The position numbers and the translations under genes were made by a program. From positions 1 to 64,000 of the forward strand of contig NZ_BAFR01000124.1 of the NCBI RefSeq assembly GCF_000308435.1: DNA of 64,000 bases. Reading direction: 5' to 3'. A model generated the notes under the pieces. It had not been told where the DNA came from and made no database searches. It saw only the letters and a list, made by a program, of their open reading frames with translations. Every line of letters begins with the position of its first letter. Within the stretch, counting starts at the first letter, position 1. Origin of the DNA: Nocardia araoensis NBRC 100135. GTDB taxonomy: Bacteria > Actinomycetota > Actinomycetes > Mycobacteriales > Mycobacteriaceae. Below, piece after piece: positions 32,914-44,387 of this stretch.

Positions 32914-33405
32914 TCACTGCCTCCCGGAGTACTTCGCGCCGAGTTCACGCAGGCGAGCCATCGCCTGGGCCGCATGTTCCTTGTCGTTCGAGCGGATCGC
33001 CAGCAGCGGCACGTAGTCGTCGTCGACCAACTCCAAGCGAGCCCAGGACTTCCGGTCCGGGAACGACACGCCTCGGATGTAGTCCCAGGGGAAATCGTTG
33101 TCGCCCAGGATGTTCCGCACGGACACACCCCGCGCGCCGGCCCGCACCCTCGGCCTGGTCAGCAGCAGCACGGCCGCGGCGCCGAGCAGACCTATCCCGA
33201 TCATCGCGATCTGATCGGCCACCCGGAAGTTGACACCGGTCGACCCGCTGCGCAGCCAGATACCGCCCACGATGAACGCGGCCGCCACCAGCACCGCCGC
33301 GATCCAGGCCGTCCGCACCGCGCGCCGCGGCCGCACCTCGAAGTCCCACTCCGACGTATCGTCGGCCGGGCCCACGTTCCTCCGGAAGATACGGACGACC
33401 GGCAT
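32914..33405 (-). CDS. PH-domain membrane protein
   Basis: 163 residues. Two hydrophobic helices (AWIAAVLVAAAFIVGGIWL and IAMIGIGLLGAAAVLLL) are followed by a bacterial PH-like domain (VRAGARGVSVRNILGDNDFPWDYIRGVSF). The same gene type follows ribH in mycobacteria (Rv1417, from memory). Its stop is 65 bp from the start of the GNAT gene and its start is 2 bases after the ribH stop, so it is probably cotranscribed with ribH. Confidence 0.82.
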   Translation of the reverse strand: MPVVRIFRRNVGPADDTSEWDFEVRPRRAVRTAWIAAVLVAAAFIVGGIWLRSGSTGVNFRVADQIAMIGIGLLGAAAVLLLTRPRVRAGARGVSVRNILGDNDFPWDYIRGVSFPDRKSWARLELVDDDYVPLLAIRSNDKEHAAQAMARLRELGAKYSGRQ

Positions 33406-33407
33406 CG

Positions 33408-35163
<1,756 letters not shown>

Positions 35164-35198
35164 GTCTGCTGTGCTCCATCTCGAAATAGGTGCCTCAC

Positions 35199-35210
35199 CA
35201 CAGTACTGTG
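35199..35210. promoter_or_regulatory. Palindrome upstream of ribBA
   Basis: Perfect 12-bp palindrome CACAGTACTGTG, 36-47 bp before the ribBA start, in a 279-bp gap between ribE and ribBA. Placed like an operator. No FMN riboswitch sequence is visible in this gap or before ribE. Confidence 0.35.
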
Positions 35211-35442
35211 TCGTTTTGCCGCGACTTCGTCGCGGCGTGTTCGCGGCGCATGCTCGGTCTCGCTTCGCTCGAAAGACGTGGTCGCGGTCGAGACGATGCT
35301 CATCGAACCCGTACGGTCGGCGATCACCGTGACTCCGCGTGAGGGTGACGGCTCGGATGACGGCGTCGCGGCAGCTCTATTACGCATGCGATCTCCGCCG
35401 CGCGGCCTCGTGGGCGGGCGGGGACGAGCGAGGCGGCCACGG

Positions 35443-36066
35443 TCAGCCGCGCTGCTGGAGGCGTTCGACGTACTTGGCGATCACGTCGACTTCCAGGTTG
35501 ACGGTGGTGCCGACGGTGGCGAAGCCGAGGTTGGTCAGGGAGAGGGTGGTGGGGATGAGGGAGACCTCGAACCAGTCCCGGCTGCCGGTTTCGGCGGGCC
35601 CGTCGGAGACGCCGAGGCCGGACACGGTGAGCGAGATGCCGTCCACCGTGATCGAACCCTTTTCCACGACGTAGCGGGCGATGTTCTCGGGCAGCGAGAT
35701 CCGCACCACGTCCCAGTTGTCCGACGGGGTGCGCGAGAGCACGGTGCCGGTGCCGTCGACATGTCCTTGGACCAGGTGGCCGCCGAGTCTGCTGTTCAGC
35801 GCCGCGGCGCGCTCGAGATTCACTTTGGCGCCGACGTCCAGCTTGCCGATGCTCGAGCGGTTGAGCGTCTCCGCCATGACGTCGACGGTGAACGAGTCGC
35901 CGCCGACCACCTCCACGACGGTCAGGCACACTCCGTTCACGGCGATCGAATCACCGTGCCCGGCATCGGAGGTCACCAGCTTGCCCTTGATCGTCAGCCG
36001 CGCGGCGTCGGTCAGCTGCTCGCTGGCGACGATCTCGCCGAGCTCCTCGACGATGCCTGTGAACAT
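35443..36066 (-). CDS. ribE: Riboflavin synthase, alpha chain
   Basis: Dismutates two lumazine molecules to riboflavin. 207 residues in two homologous lumazine-binding barrels: the N-terminal MFTGIVEELG, the internal VNGVCLTV (first copy), GHLVQGHVDGTG and VDGISLTV (second copy). Last step of the pathway; upstream gene of the ribE-ribBA-ribH cluster, but separated from ribBA by 279 bp so ribBA may have its own promoter. Confidence 0.95.
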   Translation of the reverse strand: MFTGIVEELGEIVASEQLTDAARLTIKGKLVTSDAGHGDSIAVNGVCLTVVEVVGGDSFTVDVMAETLNRSSIGKLDVGAKVNLERAAALNSRLGGHLVQGHVDGTGTVLSRTPSDNWDVVRISLPENIARYVVEKGSITVDGISLTVSGLGVSDGPAETGSRDWFEVSLIPTTLSLTNLGFATVGTTVNLEVDVIAKYVERLQQRG

Positions 36067-36627
36067 GTGGTCTGACTCCTGTCGCGTCGTTGTCTTCCGG
36101 TTGCGGAACAGCCCGGGACCCGGCCGCTATTCCCGCACTCCTCAGCCTAGTGACGCGGGGTCGCGGTAGACAGCCGCGTTCCGGCCTGCCGAGGGCGGAC
36201 GGGGCTCAGCCCCGGAACAGACCGCGTGGCGGGCCGAGGCGGGCGGAACCGGCCGGTCCCATCGGAAATGGAACGGAATATGTCCACACCCGCCGCGATC
36301 ACCCCGGCGGACGGGGTAGCGAAAATCATTCGTAGGCATTCGGCGTACCGCACGAATTAATTTACCCCGCGGGGAGGTTGCCGATTCATGCTCGATACCC
36401 GAACGAAACACGGTTATAACGCAGATTCCGCGCTCGGACGACACCGGAGGCGATATCGTTACGCGGCCGACTTCCCACGTTCAACTTTCCCGACCATGCA
36501 GTCCGATGAGGCGTTCTACCAGGGAACATTTCGGGCGAACGGGAAGCCTGCCGCACGATGTTCACTCCTCGAGAAAGCCGGAGGACACAGTGGAAGAAAT
36601 TGGGTTGTACACAGCTGGGGGCGCAGT
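36067..36627. other. Long intergenic region before a hypothetical gene, with a 13-codon ORF
   Basis: About 560 bp, more AT-rich around 36300-36530 than the flanks. A CCCCGCGGGG palindrome is at 36365-36374. A 13-codon frame (GTG 36590 to TGA 36631) has a strong GGAGG 5 bases upstream and its stop overlaps the GTG of the next gene. No ribD or ribG gene is here, although relatives have riboflavin or lipoprotein genes at this place. Confidence 0.4.
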
Positions 36628-37098
36628 GTGACCACATTTCTCGATTCGACGCCGGAAGTTCGCTGCTCACGGTATCGGCGCGAATTCCAGCTGCCAGCAT
36701 CGATGGATCCCGGTTCGCACCGCATTCTCCTGCACATCGGCGTCGACTACGGCGCCGTCACCATGCCCGCCGAACTCGGCGAGCAGGTGCTGCGACAACT
36801 CGTCCAGGACGGAATCGCCGGGCCCGTCGTCGACCATCCGCGAGCCAGGCACTGGACCTTCCTCACCGGGCCCGCCGGGCCGGACGCGGTCAGCCCGGCG
36901 GTCTCGGCCGAATTGTTCCGCCTCTACGCGGCGGTGGCCTGCACGGGCAGCCAAGTGGTGCTGCCTTCACCGGACGACGAGCGCACCGGGTATCGCGTGT
37001 GGATCCGGTCACCCGAGGCCGGTGCCCGCCGCCCGTCGATCAGCGCGGTGATCGAGACGATCCGCGCGGTCGCCGGGCGCGCGACGCGGGCCCACTAG
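36628..37098 (+). CDS. Conserved hypothetical protein
   Basis: 156 residues from GTG 36628 (GGGGG 6 bases upstream), or about 131 from ATG 36703. The core begins SHRILLHIGVDYGAVTMPAEL and contains RHWTFLTGPAG; the latter resembles short actinobacterial proteins related to primase/polymerase N-terminal segments, but I cannot assign a function. No membrane segment. Convergent with rpe, with 6 bp between stops. Confidence 0.55.
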   Translation: MTTFLDSTPEVRCSRYRREFQLPASMDPGSHRILLHIGVDYGAVTMPAELGEQVLRQLVQDGIAGPVVDHPRARHWTFLTGPAGPDAVSPAVSAELFRLYAAVACTGSQVVLPSPDDERTGYRVWIRSPEAGARRPSISAVIETIRAVAGRATRAH

Positions 37099-37104
37099 CC
37101 CCGT

Positions 37105-37797
37105 TCAGTGGGACCAGGCCGATGCCGCCTGGTTGCGCAGCTTCTCCACGGTGGCCGCGGGGTCGGCGGTGCTGTAGACCGCGGAGCCTGCGACGAAGCA
37201 GTCCACACCCGCCTCCGCGGCCGCCTCGATGGTGTCGGCGTTGATACCGCCGTCGATCTCGACCAGCAGCCGCAGCTCACCGGCATCGACCAGGTTCCGC
37301 ACGATGCGCGCCTTCTGCAGCACGTCCGGGATGAAGGACTGCCCGCCGAAGCCGGGTTCCACGCTCATCACCAGCAGCGTGTCGAATTCGCGCAGGATCT
37401 CCAGGTACGGCTCGATCGGTGTGCCCGGCTTCACCGAGAGACCCGCCTTGGCGCCCGCGGCGCGGATGTCGCGGGCCACCGCGATCGGGTCGTCGGTCGC
37501 CTCCGCGTGGAAGGTCACGTTGTGCGCGCCCGCCTCGGCGTACGGTGGCGCCCAGCGGCCCGGATCCTCGATCATCAGGTGGCAGTCCAGGGGGATCTCG
37601 GTCGCCTTCAGCAGGCTCTCCACCACCGGGAGGCCGAGCGTGAGATTCGGCACGAAGTGCGCGTCCATCACATCCACGTGCAGCCAGTCGGCGCCTGCGA
37701 CGGCCCGCGCTTCGTCCGCGAGGTGCGCGAAGTCTGCGGACAGGATGGAGGGGGCGATCATCGGAACGGCCGGACGCGGGTGAATCGGGTTGGACAC
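37105..37797 (-). CDS. rpe: Ribulose-phosphate 3-epimerase
   Basis: Interconverts ribulose-5-phosphate and xylulose-5-phosphate, feeding the pentose pathway encoded at the other end of the window. TIM-barrel motifs: [24 protein letters not shown] (Ala where Gly is usual), [14 protein letters not shown] and VEIDGGIN. I chose GTG at 37797 (VSNPIHPRP); ATG at 37761 would start directly at the barrel. 230 residues. Confidence 0.95.
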   Translation of the reverse strand: MSNPIHPRPAVPMIAPSILSADFAHLADEARAVAGADWLHVDVMDAHFVPNLTLGLPVVESLLKATEIPLDCHLMIEDPGRWAPPYAEAGAHNVTFHAEATDDPIAVARDIRAAGAKAGLSVKPGTPIEPYLEILREFDTLLVMSVEPGFGGQSFIPDVLQKARIVRNLVDAGELRLLVEIDGGINADTIEAAAEAGVDCFVAGSAVYSTADPAATVEKLRNQAASAWSH

Positions 37798-37844
37798 AAC
37801 GCCGGAGTCTAACGGTACCCAGGGTTGCCCAGCGCGGGAGTGGG

Positions 37845-37850
37845 TAGCCT
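37845..37850 (+). promoter_or_regulatory. -10 element of leaderless anti-sigma/sigF promoter
   Basis: TAGCCT followed by 7 bases and GTG 37858, with no Shine-Dalgarno sequence. The SigF-type autoregulatory motif (GTTT then GGGTAT) known from mycobacteria is not seen here. Confidence 0.45.
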
Positions 37851-37857
37851 GCATAGG

Positions 37858-38280
37858 GTGATCAATATTTCGGCGGAACAGGGGCTCTACAGCACCCCGG
37901 TGGAGATTCGGGTGGCGGCGTCGGTGACACAACTGCCCATCGTGCGTGGGCTCGCCGAAACACTCGTCCTACTCAGCGATTTCACGCTGGACGAGGTGGC
38001 CGACATCCGGCTGGCCGTCGACGAGGTCTGCTCGACCCTGATCGCGGTCGCCGCCCCGGAAACGAGCCTGAACTGCCGTTTCACCGTCGGCGACACCGAG
38101 TTGCTGGTCCGGGTCGACGGGCTGGCGGAAAAGCCGGGACTGCCCGATCAGCGCAGCTTCGGCTGGCATGTGCTGCGCACCCTCACCGACGCGGTGGAGG
38201 CGACCCAGGATTCGTTCGACGCGACGGTCTCCGGATATCCGACGACGGTCGAGTTCCGTCGGGTCCGGGGGAAGGCGTAG
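37858..38280 (+). CDS. Anti-sigma factor, RsbW/UsfX-type
   Basis: 140 residues. GHKL-type ATPase fold: [21 protein letters not shown] contains the N-box (Glu-x2-x3-Asn region degenerate as in UsfX), followed by [15 protein letters not shown]. It overlaps the next gene, a SigF-type sigma factor, by one base (TAGTG), the standard anti-sigma/sigma arrangement. It should sequester that sigma factor until an anti-anti-sigma factor releases it. No antagonist gene is adjacent. Confidence 0.85.
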   Translation: MINISAEQGLYSTPVEIRVAASVTQLPIVRGLAETLVLLSDFTLDEVADIRLAVDEVCSTLIAVAAPETSLNCRFTVGDTELLVRVDGLAEKPGLPDQRSFGWHVLRTLTDAVEATQDSFDATVSGYPTTVEFRRVRGKA

Positions 38281-39143
38281 TGGCGGACGAAGACACCGTG
38301 TACGACTCCCAGCGCGACGACGACGCCGACACGCTGACCACAGAGGACGAGGTCGATGCCGAGGAGACCCTGGACGCGGCGGGCGCGGTTCCCGGCTACG
38401 ACGACGTCGGATTGCTCTTCGAGCAGCTATCGGCCAGCGAAGCCGGAACGGCGCGGCACAGCGCGCTACGCGCGGAACTGATCAGTCGCTGCATTCCACT
38501 CGCCGACCACATCGCCCGCAAGTTCAGCGGGCGCGGTGAACCGTTCGACGACCTGACCCAGGTGGCACGGGTCGGGTTGGTGCACGCGGTGGATCGATTC
38601 GACGTCGAGCGCGGCTCCAACTTCCTGTCTTTCGCGGTGCCCACCATCATGGGCGAGGTCCGCCGGTATTTCCGCGACAACACCTGGGCGATGCGAGTGC
38701 CACGGCGCGTCAAGGAGACTCACCTACGCATCGGCGCGGCGATCGACAGTCTCTCCCAGTCCCTCGGCCGCTCTCCGACGGCGAAGGAGATCGCCGCCGA
38801 GCTGGATGTCGACCCGGACGAGGTGACCCAGGCGGTCATCGCGGGCAACGCCTACCAGCCGAGCTCGATCGACGCGGCCACGCTCGGCCGCGACACCGAC
38901 GCGTCGCTCCTGGACACTCTCGGCGAGGAGGAGTCCCAGTTCGACCGGGTCGAGGAGTACGTCGCGATCCGTCCGCTGCTGGCCGGGCTGCCGGAACGGG
39001 AACGGCGCATCCTCACCATGCGATTCTTCGAATCGATGACCCAGACCCAGATCGCGCAGCAGATGGGCATCTCCCAGATGCACGTCTCCCGCATCCTGGC
39101 CAAAACCCTCGCCCGCTTGCGGGAGCAATCCAGCCGGGAATGA
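38280..39143 (+). CDS. sigF: RNA polymerase sigma factor, SigF/SigB family
   Basis: 287 residues. An acidic N-terminal tail of about 40 residues precedes region 2 (FDDLTQVARVGLVHAVDRFDVERG, then SFAVPTIMGEVRRYFRDNTW), region 3 (RVPRRVKETHLRIGAAIDSLSQ) and region 4 (LPERERRILTMRFFESMTQTQIAQ, then MGISQMHVSRILAKTLARLR). Group 3 stress/sporulation sigma factor; it directs the general stress response in relatives. GTG start overlaps the anti-sigma stop. Confidence 0.93.
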   Translation: MADEDTVYDSQRDDDADTLTTEDEVDAEETLDAAGAVPGYDDVGLLFEQLSASEAGTARHSALRAELISRCIPLADHIARKFSGRGEPFDDLTQVARVGLVHAVDRFDVERGSNFLSFAVPTIMGEVRRYFRDNTWAMRVPRRVKETHLRIGAAIDSLSQSLGRSPTAKEIAAELDVDPDEVTQAVIAGNAYQPSSIDAATLGRDTDASLLDTLGEEESQFDRVEEYVAIRPLLAGLPERERRILTMRFFESMTQTQIAQQMGISQMHVSRILAKTLARLREQSSRE

Positions 39144-39149
39144 CCGCGG

Positions 39150-40817
39150 TCAGCGGGGCTTGCGCAACGCGGCCAGGAACATGGCGTCGGTACCGTGCCG
39201 GTGTGGCCACAGTTGTGCCCCCGGCCCGTCGCCGACATCGGTGACACCGGGTAGCAGCTCGCGCGTGTCGAGCTGCTCGGCGCCGAGGCGGCGCACGGCA
39301 TCGGCGACGATGGACACCGTCTCCGGCAGATGCGGGGAGCAGGTCGAGTACACCACCACCCCGCCTGGGCGCAGCAGATCGTATGCGGCGCTGAGCAATT
39401 CGCGCTGTAACACCACGAGTTCGCGGACATCCGCCGGCGTGCGCCGCCACCGCGCCTCGGGCCTGCGGCGCAGCGCCCCGAGGCCCGTGCACGGGGCGTC
39501 GACGAGGATGCGGTCGTAGCCCGGGGCCAGCCCACTGGCGCGGCCGTCGGCGACGTGCACGTCCACCGGCAGGTCGTGCACGGCCTTGCGCACCAGTTCG
39601 GCGCGATGCGCGGCGGGCTCGACGGCGTCCACCCGGAAACCGTCGATCGCGGCGATCGCGCCCAGCAGCGCGGCCTTGCCGCCCGGTCCGGCGCACAGGT
39701 CCAGCCAGCGCCCGGTGTCGGGGCCGTCGAGCGCGGCCCTGGTCAGCGCCAGCGCCACCAACTGACTGCCTTCGTCCTGCACCGCGGCCATGCGCTCGCG
39801 GACCGGCTCCAGCTTGCCCGGATCACCGCCTTCGAGATAGACCGCGTACGGCGACCAGCGGCCCTCCTCGCCACCGGTGACCAGCGCGAGTTCCTCCGCC
39901 GTGATATCGCCGGGGCGGGCCACCAAGTGCACCAGCGGGCGGGCGTCGTCGGCGGCGAGCACGTCGCGCAGTTCCGCCGCTCGCGCGCCGAGCGCGTCGG
40001 CGAAGGCCTGCGCGATCCAGGCCGGATGGGCGTACTCGAAGGCCAACCGGCCGACGGGATCGGCGGGCGCGAGCGCGTCGACCCACTGCTCGGGCGTCTT
40101 CTCGCCCGCACGCCGGAGCACAGCATTGACGAAACCGGCTTTGCCCGCGCCGAATTCGGCGCGTGTCAGTGCGACGGAGGTGTCGACGGCCGCGTGTGCG
40201 CCGATCCGGGTGCGCAGCAATTGGTAGACGCCGAGCCGGAGCACGTCGAGCAGGGGTCCGTCGATCTCCTCGACCGGACGGCCGGCGCCTGCGGCGATCA
40301 CCGCGTCCAGCAACCCCAGCGACCGGCACGCGCCGTAGGCGAGTTCGGTGGCCAGCGCGGCGTCTCGACCCGACAGCCCCCGTTCTCGCAGCAATCCGGG
40401 TAGGACGAGGTTGGCGTAGGCATCGCGCTCCCGGACTGCCCGCAGCACATCCCTGGCGACCGATCGCGGCGGATCGGCATCGCCACGGTGTGATCGTCCA
40501 GCGGATTTGGCTCCTTGACGCGGCGCGGTCCGCGAACCCGCGCGCCCTCCGGTGGAACGATCCGATCGGCCCGCTGCCGAGCGTCGGCCGGTGGAGCCGC
40601 GCCGTTCTTCGTTATCACGACCGCCCGCCTCGGCTCGCCCGCCGCCGGCACGCCGTCCGGTGGCGCGTGTCCTGTCCGCACCGTCGCGATCCTGCTGCCG
40701 CCCGCCACCCTGCGCGCGCCCGCGGCCCGGCTCGCCGGAACGATTCGGCGCGGACTCTCGGTCGTCGCGCCGCCGGTCGCGTGCGTTGCCGTCACCGGGC
40801 CGATTGCCGCGCGTCAT
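39150..40817 (-). CDS. rsmB: 16S rRNA m5C967 methyltransferase (RsmB/Fmu)
   Basis: 555 residues. A long Arg/Gly-rich, low-complexity tail of about 115 residues precedes a NusB-like RNA-binding domain ([20 protein letters not shown]) and the methyltransferase domain. SAM motif [14 protein letters not shown]; the two family cysteines are in DAPCTGLG and YSTCSPH. The Arg-rich tail is unusually long and probably binds RNA. ATG at 40817 overlaps the fmt stop (ATGA). Confidence 0.94.
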   Translation of the reverse strand: MTRGNRPGDGNARDRRRDDRESAPNRSGEPGRGRAQGGGRQQDRDGADRTRATGRRAGGGRAEAGGRDNEERRGSTGRRSAAGRSDRSTGGRAGSRTAPRQGAKSAGRSHRGDADPPRSVARDVLRAVRERDAYANLVLPGLLRERGLSGRDAALATELAYGACRSLGLLDAVIAAGAGRPVEEIDGPLLDVLRLGVYQLLRTRIGAHAAVDTSVALTRAEFGAGKAGFVNAVLRRAGEKTPEQWVDALAPADPVGRLAFEYAHPAWIAQAFADALGARAAELRDVLAADDARPLVHLVARPGDITAEELALVTGGEEGRWSPYAVYLEGGDPGKLEPVRERMAAVQDEGSQLVALALTRAALDGPDTGRWLDLCAGPGGKAALLGAIAAIDGFRVDAVEPAAHRAELVRKAVHDLPVDVHVADGRASGLAPGYDRILVDAPCTGLGALRRRPEARWRRTPADVRELVVLQRELLSAAYDLLRPGGVVVYSTCSPHLPETVSIVADAVRRLGAEQLDTRELLPGVTDVGDGPGAQLWPHRHGTDAMFLAALRKPR

Positions 40818-41737
40818 TCGACCACCGCGCCCGGCTGCAGGCGGGCGCCGCGCGCCCAGTCGAGCGCGGCCATCATGCGCTTGCCCTGCGGCTGAACCTG
40901 ATCGAGCCGCACGGCAGTGGTCGCGGTGCCGACGAAGACGCCGGACTTGCGCACCTCGATCACGCTCTGCGGCAACTCCTCCTCGACCAACTCGACCGGC
41001 CCCAGCTTCAACCGGGTGCCGCCGACCTCGGTCCACGCCCCCGGCGCGGGGGTGACCGCGCGGATCCGCCTGCCGATGACCAGCGCGGGCAGATCCCAGC
41101 GCACGTGCCCGGCCTCGACGCCGACCTTGGGCGCGTACGAGACGCCGTCGGTGGACTGCGGGACCGCTTGCAAGCTCCCGTCCTCGACCCCGTCGAGCGT
41201 CGCTTCCAGCAGGCGGGAGCCGCTGTCGGCCAACCGCTGCAAAAGACTGCCCGCGGTGTCGGTGACGGCGATCTTCTCGGTCACCATGCCGAAGACCGGG
41301 CCGGTGTCCAGCCCGGCCTCGATCTGGAAGGTGGAGGCGCCGGTGATCTCGTCGCCCGCGTCGATCGCCGCCTGCACCGGCGCCGCGCCCCGCCACGCGG
41401 GCAGCAGCGAGAAATGCAGGTTGATCCAGCCGAAACGCGGGATGTCGAGCACCTGCTGGGGCAGCAGCGCGCCGTAGGCGACGACGGGACAGCAGTCCGG
41501 CGCCAACTCGGTGAGCCGCGCCACGAAATCCGGCTCCGACGGCCGCCGCGGGGTGAATACCGGGATGCCGTGTTCGTCGGCCAACCGGCCGACCGGCGAT
41601 CTGGTCACCTTCCGGCCGCGCCCCGCGACCGCGTCCGGCCGCGTCACCACGGCGATCACCTCGTGACGCGCCGATTCCAGCAGACGCCGCAGCGACGGAA
41701 CCGCCGGTTCCGGAGTCCCCGCGAAGACGACGCGCAT
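40814..41737 (-). CDS. fmt: Methionyl-tRNA formyltransferase
   Basis: Formylates initiator Met-tRNA. 307 residues with [14 protein letters not shown] at the start, the catalytic Asn-His segment [21 protein letters not shown], and GLDTGPVF carrying the Asp. The C-terminal OB-like domain is complete. Start ATG 41737 overlaps the def stop by one base; stop overlaps rsmB. def-fmt-rsmB thus form a translationally coupled operon. Confidence 0.96.
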   Translation of the reverse strand: MRVVFAGTPEPAVPSLRRLLESARHEVIAVVTRPDAVAGRGRKVTRSPVGRLADEHGIPVFTPRRPSEPDFVARLTELAPDCCPVVAYGALLPQQVLDIPRFGWINLHFSLLPAWRGAAPVQAAIDAGDEITGASTFQIEAGLDTGPVFGMVTEKIAVTDTAGSLLQRLADSGSRLLEATLDGVEDGSLQAVPQSTDGVSYAPKVGVEAGHVRWDLPALVIGRRIRAVTPAPGAWTEVGGTRLKLGPVELVEEELPQSVIEVRKSGVFVGTATTAVRLDQVQPQGKRMMAALDWARGARLQPGAVVE

Positions 41738-42303
41738 CAGCGGCCCACCCCGAACGGGTTGGGCCGGCCCGCGGCGCTCATCGAGCGGGCCGGACGCACC
41801 GTCAAGCCCGCTGCGAACCAATCGGATTCGCGGATCACCCGCATCGCCTCCTTGCGCTGAGCCGGGTCGAGACGGTCGATGAACAGGACCCCGTCGAGAT
41901 GATCGGTCTCGTGCTGCACGCACCGCGCCAGCAGCCCTTCGGCCTCCAAGGCGACCGGCGCCCCGTCGACGTCCACACCGGATGCCCGCACCCGCAGGGC
42001 CCGGCGCGTGTCGTAGCGCACCCCGGGAATCGACAGGCAGCCTTCCGGCCCGACCTGTTCCTCGTCGCCGACGACCTCCCACTGCGGGTTGACCAGATGC
42101 CCCGCGGCGTCGCCCGTGTCGTAGACGAATACGCGCAGGCCGACCCCGATCTGCGGCGCGGCCATCCCGACACCGCCGTCGTCGTGCATCGTCTCGGTCA
42201 GGTCGGTCACCAGCTGCCGCAGATCACGGTCGAACGCGGTGACCTCCGCGGCGCGGGCACGCAGGATGGGATCGCCGAACAGGCGAACGGGCTGGATGGT
42301 CAC
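41737..42303 (-). CDS. def: Peptide deformylase
   Basis: Removes the N-formyl group from new proteins, partner of Fmt. 188 residues with all three family motifs: [10 protein letters not shown] at 44-53, EGCLSIPG with metal ligand Cys89, and QHETDHLDG with His131, Glu132 and His135. A C-terminal extension of about 30 residues is typical of actinobacterial forms. GTG start after GGGAGCC; a TAGAAT (42345-42340) about 37 bp upstream is a possible -10. Confidence 0.96.
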   Translation of the reverse strand: MTIQPVRLFGDPILRARAAEVTAFDRDLRQLVTDLTETMHDDGGVGMAAPQIGVGLRVFVYDTGDAAGHLVNPQWEVVGDEEQVGPEGCLSIPGVRYDTRRALRVRASGVDVDGAPVALEAEGLLARCVQHETDHLDGVLFIDRLDPAQRKEAMRVIRESDWFAAGLTVRPARSMSAAGRPNPFGVGR

Positions 42304-42834
42304 GGCTGGCTCCCGAAGGCGGACGAATACGGTCGCCCCATTCTAGTGAGACGACCGGAAATCCCCGATTCACCAGCCGGAAGCTGGTACAACTCCTATG
42401 CGGTCCGGGCGGGGTGTCGATCCCTCCGCCCGGCCGCCCGGAAAAGCCCTGGTCAACGGCCTGTCGGTGACACCTGACTTCCTTCTCACCTGCAGGTTCA
42501 CAACGCATCGATGCATTTCAGTACCGAAGGTAACGGGATTGTGGTGACGGCGCCAACGGCCGAGGTCAGAGCAGTTTTGGTTGCTATGGCCGCAACGTCG
42601 GCGAAGGCAGCCGCCGCCAGGCTATCCAGTCGAGCACCTGCGGCCGTCGAATATTTTGAGCTCGAGCTTGCTCGACGTTTTTCGATGCCTTGACCGGCTG
42701 CACCTCACGGGTGGGGCGATCTCATCGAGGAAGCCATCGAGTTCGGCGAGCATCCGGCGCCATCCTGATATCCGCCAACCCCTGCACACCAAGCCCGTCG
42801 ACCACAATGTGCAGCCGCGCTCTTCGTCGCCGCC
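42304..42834. other. Intergenic region at the left edge of the accessory block, no supported gene
   Basis: About 530 bp. Two 60-codon frames (42511-42693 plus, 42622-42807 minus) have no motif and mixed third-position bases. Composition changes here from the very GC-rich def side to a more AT-containing stretch (CGAATATTTTGAG near 42650). The region marks the boundary between core genes and the decayed island. Nothing further can be supported. Confidence 0.4.
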
Positions 42835-44290
42835 TTATGTACGGTTCGGCGTGCCAGGGGCATTTCCGCGGCGAGTCCGCATCTCCAGGACAGCCATGAG
42901 CGCGGTCGGCACGACCGCCAGCACCGACGCGGCCAGTACCCAAGCGAAGGTCACCGCAAATGCCGACGCCGGATCGGGATGCTCGACGCCCTTGTCGTGC
43001 AGGTGTTGCTGCAGAACGACCACGAAGGCGGCGGTTCCGATAGAGCCACCGACGCGCTGCATGACGGTGAGTTGCGGTGTGGCGTCGATGATCTGGGACG
43101 GAGTGAGATTCCGCAGGGCGGCGGTCATGGCGGGCATGGCCGCCAGGCCGATGCCGAGGCCGCGCACGACCATCGCACAGCCGAGCAGCCAGTACGGGGT
43201 GTCGTCGGCGATCAGCATGAACGGAATGGTCGCAACACAGCCGACGAGCGCACCGAGCAGGCAGGTGAGTGCGCCGACCCGATCGTAGAGCCGAGCGGAC
43301 ATCCCCATGGCGACGGCCGCACCGATGCCCTGAGGCGCCATGAGCAGGCCGGTGTGCGCAGCGTCCTGATGCCGAACCAGCTGAAAGTACAAGGGCAGCA
43401 ACACCATCGCCCCGAAAGTCACGGCTCCGATCACGAAGGTCGAGACGGTACCCGCCGTGAAGAAACGATCCCGCCACAACCTCAGGTCCAGCACGGGGTT
43501 CGGGATGCGTAGCGAGCGCAGCACGAACAGGGCGGTGCACACCGTTCCTCCGCACAGCGTGACGAGCACTCGCGTCGCCGTAAGCCCGTGTGACGCTGCC
43601 TCGGAGAGCCCGTAGGTGATGCCCACCATCCCCCCCCGAAACCAGGATCAGTCCCAGTGTGTCCAGGGCACCGGCCGGTTCGCCCGGCTCGTCCGCGGGC
43701 AGCAGCCGTGCGGCGAGCACCAGTCCGATGACACCGATGGGCGCGTTGATCAGGAAGATCCACTGCCACCCCGCGTATTCCAGCAATAGCCCGCCGATGG
43801 TGGGTCCGACGATCGGCGTCAGCACCATGGGTATGCCCGCGGCCACCATGGCTCTGGCAATGCCCTGCCGCCCAGCAGCGGTGACCAGGATCATCTGCCC
43901 GACGGGGATCATGACCCCGGCTCCGAGGCCCTGCGCGACCCGGGCGAGGATCAACAGGCCGACGCTGTTCGCGGCCGCACATGCGACCGAGGCGAGGGTG
44001 AACGCCAGCAGCGCACCGATATACAGCCGTTTGGCCCCCACTCGGCGTGCCGCCCATCCGGTCACCGGCAGCACCGCCGCCTGTACCAGCAGATACGCGG
44101 TGACGACCCACTGGATAGCGTCGAGGGCGCCGCCGAGGTCGGCGGCGAGTGATTTCACGGCGACATTGACGACGGTGGCGTCCAGGAACGCCAGAACCGC
44201 GCCGAACAGCACAACCACGACGGCCCGTCGCGCCTGCGGGCTGAGTGTCGGCCGCTCGACGGTCGCTTCCGATGCATTCGAGATGGTCAC
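42835..44290 (-). pseudogene. DHA2-family multidrug MFS transporter, frameshifted
   Basis: Two adjacent minus-strand frames together make one 14-helix DHA2 exporter. The first runs from the start to LGLILVSGG, the second continues MVGITYGLSEAAS to the TAA at 42835. The break is in a run of eight C (eight G in the coding strand) at about 43630-43637; with seven G the reading is continuous. This is either a real inactivating insertion or phase variation, or a homopolymer sequencing error. N-terminal motif FLDATVVNVAVKSL and VGPTIGGLLLEYAGWQWIFLIN are typical. Start uncertain: GTG 44290 fits a TTGACA-N17-GACACT promoter with 6 bases after it; ATG 44308 is also in frame. Confidence 0.8.
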
Positions 44291-44298
44291 CGCTGAAG

Positions 44299-44339
44299 TG
44301 TCATCCATCTGGATGAACATGTCAACCAGATGGATGACA
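44299..44339. promoter_or_regulatory. TetR-type operator between DHA2 exporter and tetR
   Basis: Perfect 14-bp arms TGTCATCCATCTGG (44299-44312) and CCAGATGGATGACA (44326-44339), 13-base spacer. It covers the TTGACA (44325-44320) and GACACT (44302-44297) elements proposed for the exporter and lies just upstream of the tetR promoter. This is the layout of a self-regulated TetR/exporter pair. Confidence 0.7.
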
Positions 44340-44375
44340 ATGTAGCCGTTCAGATGACTCAATCATCCAGCGAGT

Positions 44376-44381
44376 TAGGAT
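44376..44381 (+). promoter_or_regulatory. -10 element of leaderless tetR promoter
   Basis: TAGGAT, then 6 bases, then ATG 44388; this decides the start over the in-frame GTG at 44382. Confidence 0.5.
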
Positions 44382-44387
44382 GTGCGA

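Noticed and set aside
35164..36627. FMN riboswitch before the riboflavin genes
   Set aside because: The conserved RFN-element blocks are not seen in either gap (35164-35442 or 36067-36627).
42511..42807. Two 60-codon frames beside the broken exporter
   Set aside because: Mixed third-position bases and no similarity I can recognise.
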